A DNA stretch of 64,000 nt from Amborella trichopoda (Eukaryota > Streptophyta > Magnoliopsida > Amborellales > Amborellaceae). The stretch spans positions 3,419,809 through 3,483,808 of the forward strand of contig NW_006499751.1 of the NCBI RefSeq assembly GCF_000471905.2, written 5' to 3'. Of the stretch, positions 59,121 through 64,000 are shown piece after piece; the stretch's first letter is position 1, and every line of letters begins with the position of its first letter. The position numbers and the translations under genes were made by a program. The notes under the pieces were generated by a model that saw nothing but the letters and a program-made list of their open reading frames with translations, had not been told where the DNA came from and ran no database searches.

Positions 59121-59321
59121 CCTTTTGTTCTCTCTCTCCCATCTCTTATGAAATTCTCCTTTCATCTACTTGTTCAACCCCACATTATCTCTTCTATCAT
59201 CATCTCACCCATAACATTTTGTTATATTTATTCATTTATTTGCATGCTATATGAGACCATTTGGCAAGATAGCGCCAAAAGGTTGTCAAATTGACAAATA
59301 GCCTCGTATCATCTCACATTC

Positions 59322-59344
59322 ATATATATATATATATATATATA
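59322..59344. repeat. (AT)n microsatellite
   Basis: About eleven AT dinucleotides inside the P1 LTR. Confidence 0.95.
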
Positions 59345-59673
59345 ATGGAAAGTCAGGGTATTCTGACCCACTTGTCTGATACCTTATATATGTGTGTTCA
59401 TGAGCCACAGAACGCAAGCAAGGAGGTTAAAGCCGAACCAGCCTTAGGTTAGGGGGGCTTTTCGTCTTGATCTAAGAGGGCGCTCACGAATGCCCGAGCG
59501 TGTCACGAAACCCATCGTGAGGTAGGTCCCACCTCATACCTCATAATCCTCTCTCATTAGTTGGTACCTTTCTGCATATGCACCCCATGCACTGTGGTTC
59601 CTGAGAGAGTGTTCTCGAGTCGGACCCGAACCCAGGTCCCTGCGCAGTCATCGACGAGATCGTGGCCCAACCA

Positions 59674-60190
59674 AATATGTCATTGAAAGGACCATCAGGG
59701 GTGTACCCTATACGGGTGAGAAACCTCAAAAGCTCGCCGTGCTAGCGGCCTCAAAGGTAAGACCTTAAAAACACCTCCCCACGATCATGGCGGTATGGCC
59801 TTATAACTACCTCCAACAAAAACTAAAAAAATAAACCAATAAAAATAAAAAAATAAAAAACCCTTAAATAAAAACCTTGTCAGGCGTTTAAAACAACACT
59901 GAGAAAACTCAAATGCCTTCCCAGCGAGCCTTTGAGTCCATCCTTCACTTCTCTTCTCAAGAAAGACAAAAGTTGAAGTTTGCACCAAAAGCAGGAAAAG
60001 CAAACTATCAAGGGACCAGGCATAAATACAAGAAGAAGAAAGACAATTACTTTTATTCATGCGTAAAAAAGGGTTACAATGAGATAGGAAGAAGGCAACC
60101 AAGAGAATGAGGATTCCCCTAACTCTAAAAAACGATCGAGAGCTTCTGCGATCTTTGCTCTTAACCCCTCCGTGCACTGCAGAGCGGCTT
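59674..60190 (+). mobile_element. P0: Tat-like fragment (post-integrase spacer and antisense 3' end)
   Basis: Follows the P1 LTR. The order of motifs (GGCGGTATGGCCTTATAAC near 59,790; TTTAAAACAACACTGAGAAAACTC near 59,890; CGAGCCTTTGAGTCCATCC; then an antisense 3' end) resembles P1 10,110-10,900. The antisense tail (60,190-60,061, minus strand) encodes LRAKIAEALDRFLELG and stops. S2 cuts it at 60,191. Possibly the element into which P1 inserted. Confidence 0.45.
60051..60060 (-). terminator. Poly(A) element of the P0 antisense fragment
   Basis: ATGAATAAAA on the minus strand, third copy of the ten-base string found after the M1 and E2 antisense genes. Confidence 0.5.
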
Positions 60191-61221
60191 TGTTACGATC
60201 CCATCTCCTGACCCCTACCATTCTCAATCGGAGGGTGCGGGATCGCGACTGGAGGTCACCCACGTCACTCAGGTGGGTGTGGCATCAACACATGTTATAA
60301 TTGTGGAATCAAAGCAAACCATGAATCAAAATAAACTCACAAACAAAGGGCCACAAATAGAGCAAAATAAAGCCATTTAGACAGATCTAACCTTAAAAAA
60401 TTCTCTTATGAAAGGTTAAGGCGCTACTTGCCCAACAAAAAAATTACAATATTCATCAAAAGATATTGTGGCACAGCTACCAGACACCCACACTCAAAAG
60501 ATCCCTAGGCAGAACTCAAGCTTCAAAGTCTGCTACCACTGTCCAGCTGTCCACACATGAGCTACCAGCGCTCACTCTACAAAGAAGGGAAAAAGAGAGG
60601 TATGAGCTAAAGCCCAGTAAGTTGGTCGCTACCCTTGTACTCCTGACTATTAGCATATAAATCATAACATGGCTAATGGATCGTCAAAGATTGCACTGAC
60701 ATCAGAAAGCAGAGTCATGCATCAGAATAAGCACACTAATAGTATAAAATGAGTATTGTTCAGATGTCGGAGTATTTAATATTTCCTAAAATAGCAGTTA
60801 CATTGATGCTTATCTCATTCACAATTAGACAATCGTACAGAGTACTTAATTCAGACAGGCAGAAACAAAAATATAATTACTCCTAAAGCAGAAGTCACAT
60901 CGATCATGCGAAGCCAATCCTGTAACTTGAAACTTCTACCCTCATTAGGGAGGCAGGACAATGACAAATGGAGGTCCCATTTCGTAATGTCCTCACTCAC
61001 ACATACGATCCCCAGCTCGCTTTGGGGGCTTTCGATAGGCTCTGGCCTTGCAGGACACGATCCTCTCCTTACGCCTTGAGGCGAGAGGGCGTTACACTAC
61101 CATTGGAGGACCCAATGTGAAGTGCCCATGACAATTTGGGGAATGCTACCCTCCCTGTTATTCACAGTCCCCTCTCGACTCCACTCCTATCATAGGAATC
61201 GATGTACAATATACGTGACTA

Positions 61222-61925
61222 CCAATGGAGGGCCCATTACATAGTGGTCACATAATCAGAATGACCACCACCAATAGAGGACCCATTGGTGTTCATGAAA
61301 TCTCATATAACAGAATTCATATAACAGAATTAGAATATCCACTACCAATGGAGAACCTATTGCGTAGTGGTCAGAAATCACATATAACGGAATTAGAATA
61401 TCCACTACCAATGGAGGACCCATTGCGTAGTGTTCATGAAATCTTTCATAACAGAATTCATATAAAAGAATCAGAATATCCACTATCAATGGAGGACCCA
61501 TTGTGCAGTGGCCAAAAATCATATATAACAAAATTCATAAAACAAAATCTGAATATCCACTACCAATGGAGGACCCATTGCGTAGTGTTCATGAACTCTC
61601 ACATAACAGAATTTATAAATCAGAATCAGAATATCCACTACCAATGGAGGACCCATTGCGAAGTGTTCATGAAATCTCACATAACAAAATTTATATATCA
61701 GAATCAGAATATCCACTACCAATGGAGGACCTATTGCGTAGTGGCTAGAAATCACATATAACAGAATTCATATAACGGAATTAGAATATCCACTACCAAT
61801 GGAGGACCCATTGCGTAGTGTTCATGAAATCTCACATAATAGAATTCATGTAACAGAATCAGAATATCCACTACCAATGGAGGACCCATTGTGTAGTGGC
61901 CAAAAATCACATATAACATAATTCA
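61222..61925. repeat. Tandem array in S2, ~77-base units, about nine copies
   Basis: ATATCCACTACCAATGGAGG cores at 61,339, 61,399, 61,478, 61,552, 61,632, 61,709, 61,786 and 61,866, plus degenerate units at 61,222 and 61,263. Spacing is 60, 79, 74, 80, 77, 77, 80. Each core is an inverted repeat: CACTACCAATGG, short loop AGGAC, CCATTGCGTAGTG. Confidence 0.9.
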
Positions 61926-63269
61926 CCTTGGGTAAGCATGCATAATTCATATACAACTTACTTTTTCATTCATACGTTACTTTTTCAAGAGATCAGGAAC
62001 ATTGAAAATTTGTAGGAGCACAATCATGCCATTTCAGTGTCTTATAACATAAAATTTCACTCACCTTGCAAAAAGGTTAAGATATGTTCAAAAACATCGA
62101 TGCATGACATGTGCATAATTCATATGCAACTTAAAATTCATTGTTGTTTTATCAATCATGGGTATGCACCGAATGAGGAATAAGACCCAATTTTATGAGA
62201 GGAACTTAACTAAATTCGGATTACCAATTCATTAATTGAACATTACTTGGTCAATTAAGGGTTTAGCATATCGTTCTGAATCTTGCTGAATTTTGCCAAT
62301 AGTGACGTATGTTCACAATTCAAATCCTAGCTTGCAACCTAACAGGAATTTCAAAGCACTTTTAACATGCAACTTTTAGTAGACATCCTGAGTATTCAAA
62401 TGGTTGTTCTTTCGGAGTAATTGGACTCCATTTGGTTAGCCAAAAGCCGAGGCAGCAAAGACCAAAATTCTGAGTTTCTGTGCGATCTATAAATAGTGAC
62501 ATACTGGAACATTCTTGAGCATAGCTCCTCATTTACAAAGAATTTAGGCAAGGTTAAAACATAAAAATAATAGAATACTCATTCATCTATCAAATGGTTA
62601 TGTTTTTGTGTTATTTGGACCTCAAGAGTTCAAGCAAAGTTTCAACACAATAGAAGCAATATTTCTAGAAATTATCATAGTCTGCTAACAGTGGCATACG
62701 AGCACAAAATGAAACATATCTTCCAAAATAAAAATAATCACAACTATACATAAATAGAAAACTCAAAGTAGACTCAGATATCTTTTCAATGGTAGAAATT
62801 TGAAGAAATTCTGAGACCATTTGATATGCTAACAGAGATTCACAAAAATCTTAATTCTCCCTGGAATTTCATAGTCCAGCCATGACACACTTCCAAATCA
62901 TTTCCTAACTCTTAATTTATCCAAGGTAATAACATGAAGGAAATTCTAGCTTAAACTAGATTCATAAGGATATCACCCCACAGAAATTCAGGGCCATCAA
63001 AAGGATTTAATTGCTCATTTCCATCATACAAAGGAAGGCAAACTTTCTGGAAAAATACAGCCATCATTTTGCACATGCATAGGTTCAAACTATGCTCTAA
63101 CCATGCTTTATTCATGTTTCCATACTTATGAGTCTGCAAGGTCGTGATCTACTTACCTTTTTGTCCCAAAGGTGATCCCAATCTCCCTCCACCATCCACT
63201 CTAGCAAGCTTCTCAAGCTCTCAAAGTAATGGCACAACAGGGCTGAACTTGGGCTCCAAAACGTGATGT

Positions 63270-63270
<1 letters not shown>

Positions 63271-63359
<89 letters not shown>

Positions 63360-63852
63360 NNNNNNNNNNNNNNNNNNNNNNNNNNNNNNNNNNNNNNNNN
63401 NNNNNNNNNNNNNNNNNNNNNNNNNNNNNNNNNNNNNNNNNNNNNNNNNNNNNNNNNNNNNNNNNNNNNNNNNNNNNNNNNNNNNNNNNNNNNNNNNNNN
63501 NNNNNNNNNNNNNNNNNNNNNNNNNNNNNNNNNNNNNNNNNNNNNNNNNNNNNNNNNNNNNNNNNNNNNNNNNNNNNNNNNNNNNNNNNNNNNNNNNNNN
63601 NNNNNNNNNNNNNNNNNNNNNNNNNNNNNNNNNNNNNNNNNNNNNNNNNNNNNNNNNNNNNNNNNNNNNNNNNNNNNNNNNNNNNNNNNNNNNNNNNNNN
63701 NNNNNNNNNNNNNNNNNNNNNNNNNNNNNNNNNNNNNNNNNNNNNNNNNNNNNNNNNNNNNNNNNNNNNNNNNNNNNNNNNNNNNNNNNNNNNNNNNNNN
63801 NNNNNNNNNNNNNNNNNNNNNNNNNNNNNNNNNNNNNAGAGAGAGAGAGAGA
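63271..63852. repeat. GA microsatellite containing an assembly gap
   Basis: GA repeats at 63,271-63,359 and 63,838-63,852 flank 478 undetermined bases (63,360-63,837). Both sides are the same dinucleotide, so the gap probably lies within the repeat and its stated length may be an estimate. Confidence 0.95.
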
Positions 63853-64000
63853 CTTATACTCCAAAGGTGGAAAGGTGGCACTCTGGGCTTGCCCTTTGCC
63901 CTGCGTGCACTCCCTATTCTTCTTCTTTCCCCTAACGTCTGACACCCTTCTCCTTCCCTCCTATCATCGTGTGCCCTTCTCCTTCCCTCCTATCGCCACG

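Larger units (their letters stand above)
9712..59673 (+). mobile_element. P1: Tat-like element, 3' half, split by M1
   Basis: Plus-strand order is: integrase C-terminus (9,712-10,109), 3' region (10,110-10,880), antisense gene 3' part (to 11,915), [M1 insertion 11,916-51,922], antisense gene 5' part with promoter (51,923-52,793), repeat blocks, 3' region, purine tract and 3' LTR (55,569-59,673). That is the order seen in M1 and E2, which supports reading the two halves as one element. The bases flanking M1 are GTCAT (11,911-11,915) and ATCAC (51,923-51,927), each one transition from GTCAC. That is only a weak target duplication. The bases after the LTR are AATAT. The 5' half is absent, replaced by L1. 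It is the only element here with polymerase-region sequence, so it may represent an autonomous relative. Confidence 0.65.
55569..59673 (+). repeat. P1 3' LTR (4,105 bases)
   Basis: Starts TGTTTTAGGGTATTTTTC and ends GCCCAACCA. The first 1.5 kb aligns loosely with the E2 LTR (GATATGTGGCATGACCC near 56,222). A TATA-like GATATATAAGC lies at 56,968. The middle is expanded pyrimidine-rich DNA (57,240-59,120). U5 keeps GATCTAAGAGGGCGC (59,470) and CTCTCATTAGTTGG. More diverged than the other LTRs, in line with P1 being the oldest layer. Confidence 0.75.
60191..64000 (-). mobile_element. S2: LTR of the S1 family, minus strand, incomplete
   Basis: On the minus strand it ends GGGATCGTAACA at 60,191, matching the S1 end GGTCGTGACA and its upstream block (GACGTGGGTGACCTCCAGTC versus GACGTACGCGACCTCTGGTC). 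It continues with the conserved GGCGAGAGGGCG region (61,080), the 77-base array, unique AT-rich sequence (61,930-63,150), a GA microsatellite and the gap, and leaves the window. No internal coding region of its element is visible. The minus-strand frame at 63,139-62,951 and the frames across the gap are not genes. Confidence 0.75.

Noticed and set aside
58530..59254. Arg/Glu-rich minus-strand and Leu/Ser-rich plus-strand frames
   Set aside because: Direct translations of a CTCTCT tract in the P1 LTR.
61225..61761. 178-codon plus-strand frame with repeated EYPLPMEDPLRS segments
   Set aside because: The ~77-base array of S2 read in frame; spacing varies (60-80) and the reverse strand is equally open, so it is not a repeat protein.
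61222..61925. Regularly spaced repeats considered as a CRISPR array
   Set aside because: The whole unit is repeated, without unique spacers, and it lies in a plant LTR.
63112..63945. Frames running through the undetermined bases
   Set aside because: They exist only because N codons and GA repeats contain no stop.

Overview
The window looks like plant nuclear DNA made almost wholly of old LTR retrotransposons nested in one another. I found no host gene, tRNA or rRNA. The evidence for a plant is Ty3/gypsy Tat/Ogre-like gag, protease and integrase sequence, LTRs of about 3-4 kb, a primer-binding site matching the 3' end of a tRNA-Arg-like tRNA, and a degenerate plant mobile domain (PMD) protein. 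I cannot name the species.

Proposed layout, outermost to innermost. (1) 1-3,179: satellite-like and LTR fragments of a different family on the minus strand, with a primer-binding site at 1,961-1,980. (2) P1, a plus-strand Tat-like element, is split: its integrase end (9,712-10,109) and the 3' part of its antisense gene (to 11,915) lie on the left; the antisense promoter, 3' region and 3' LTR (55,569-59,673) lie on the right. (3) L1, a minus-strand Tat-like LTR (3,180-9,711), abuts P1 and is itself interrupted by S1, a solo LTR of another family (6,300-9,318, duplication CGAAC/TGAAC). (4) M1, a minus-strand element of about 20 kb (11,916-51,922), sits in P1's antisense gene. (5) E2, a plus-strand element of about 19 kb (23,166-42,605, duplication ACTCA/AATCA), sits in M1. 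(6) F1, a truncated LTR (36,303-38,470), lies in the 3' region of E2. (7) P0, a short Tat-like fragment (59,674-60,190), is followed by S2, a minus-strand LTR of the S1 family that runs off the window and contains an assembly gap (63,360-63,837).

M1 and E2 share an unusual plan: LTR, primer-binding site, gag, protease, then no reverse transcriptase, RNase H or integrase, then a tail-to-tail antisense gene, tandem-repeat blocks, a purine tract and the LTR. The antisense gene has what looks like its own TATA box followed by a conserved CCCATTTT block (also in P1) and a conserved ATGAATAAAA poly(A) element (M1, E2, P0). In M1 the antisense slot holds a PMD protein; in E2 and P1 it holds a different, mutually related helical protein. 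All reading frames are decayed, mostly through C-to-T type changes. The most interesting points are this conserved antisense transcription unit in elements lacking polymerase genes, hairpin-forming tandem repeats in the LTRs of several unrelated families, and 3'-region arrays that resemble the primer-binding site in reverse.
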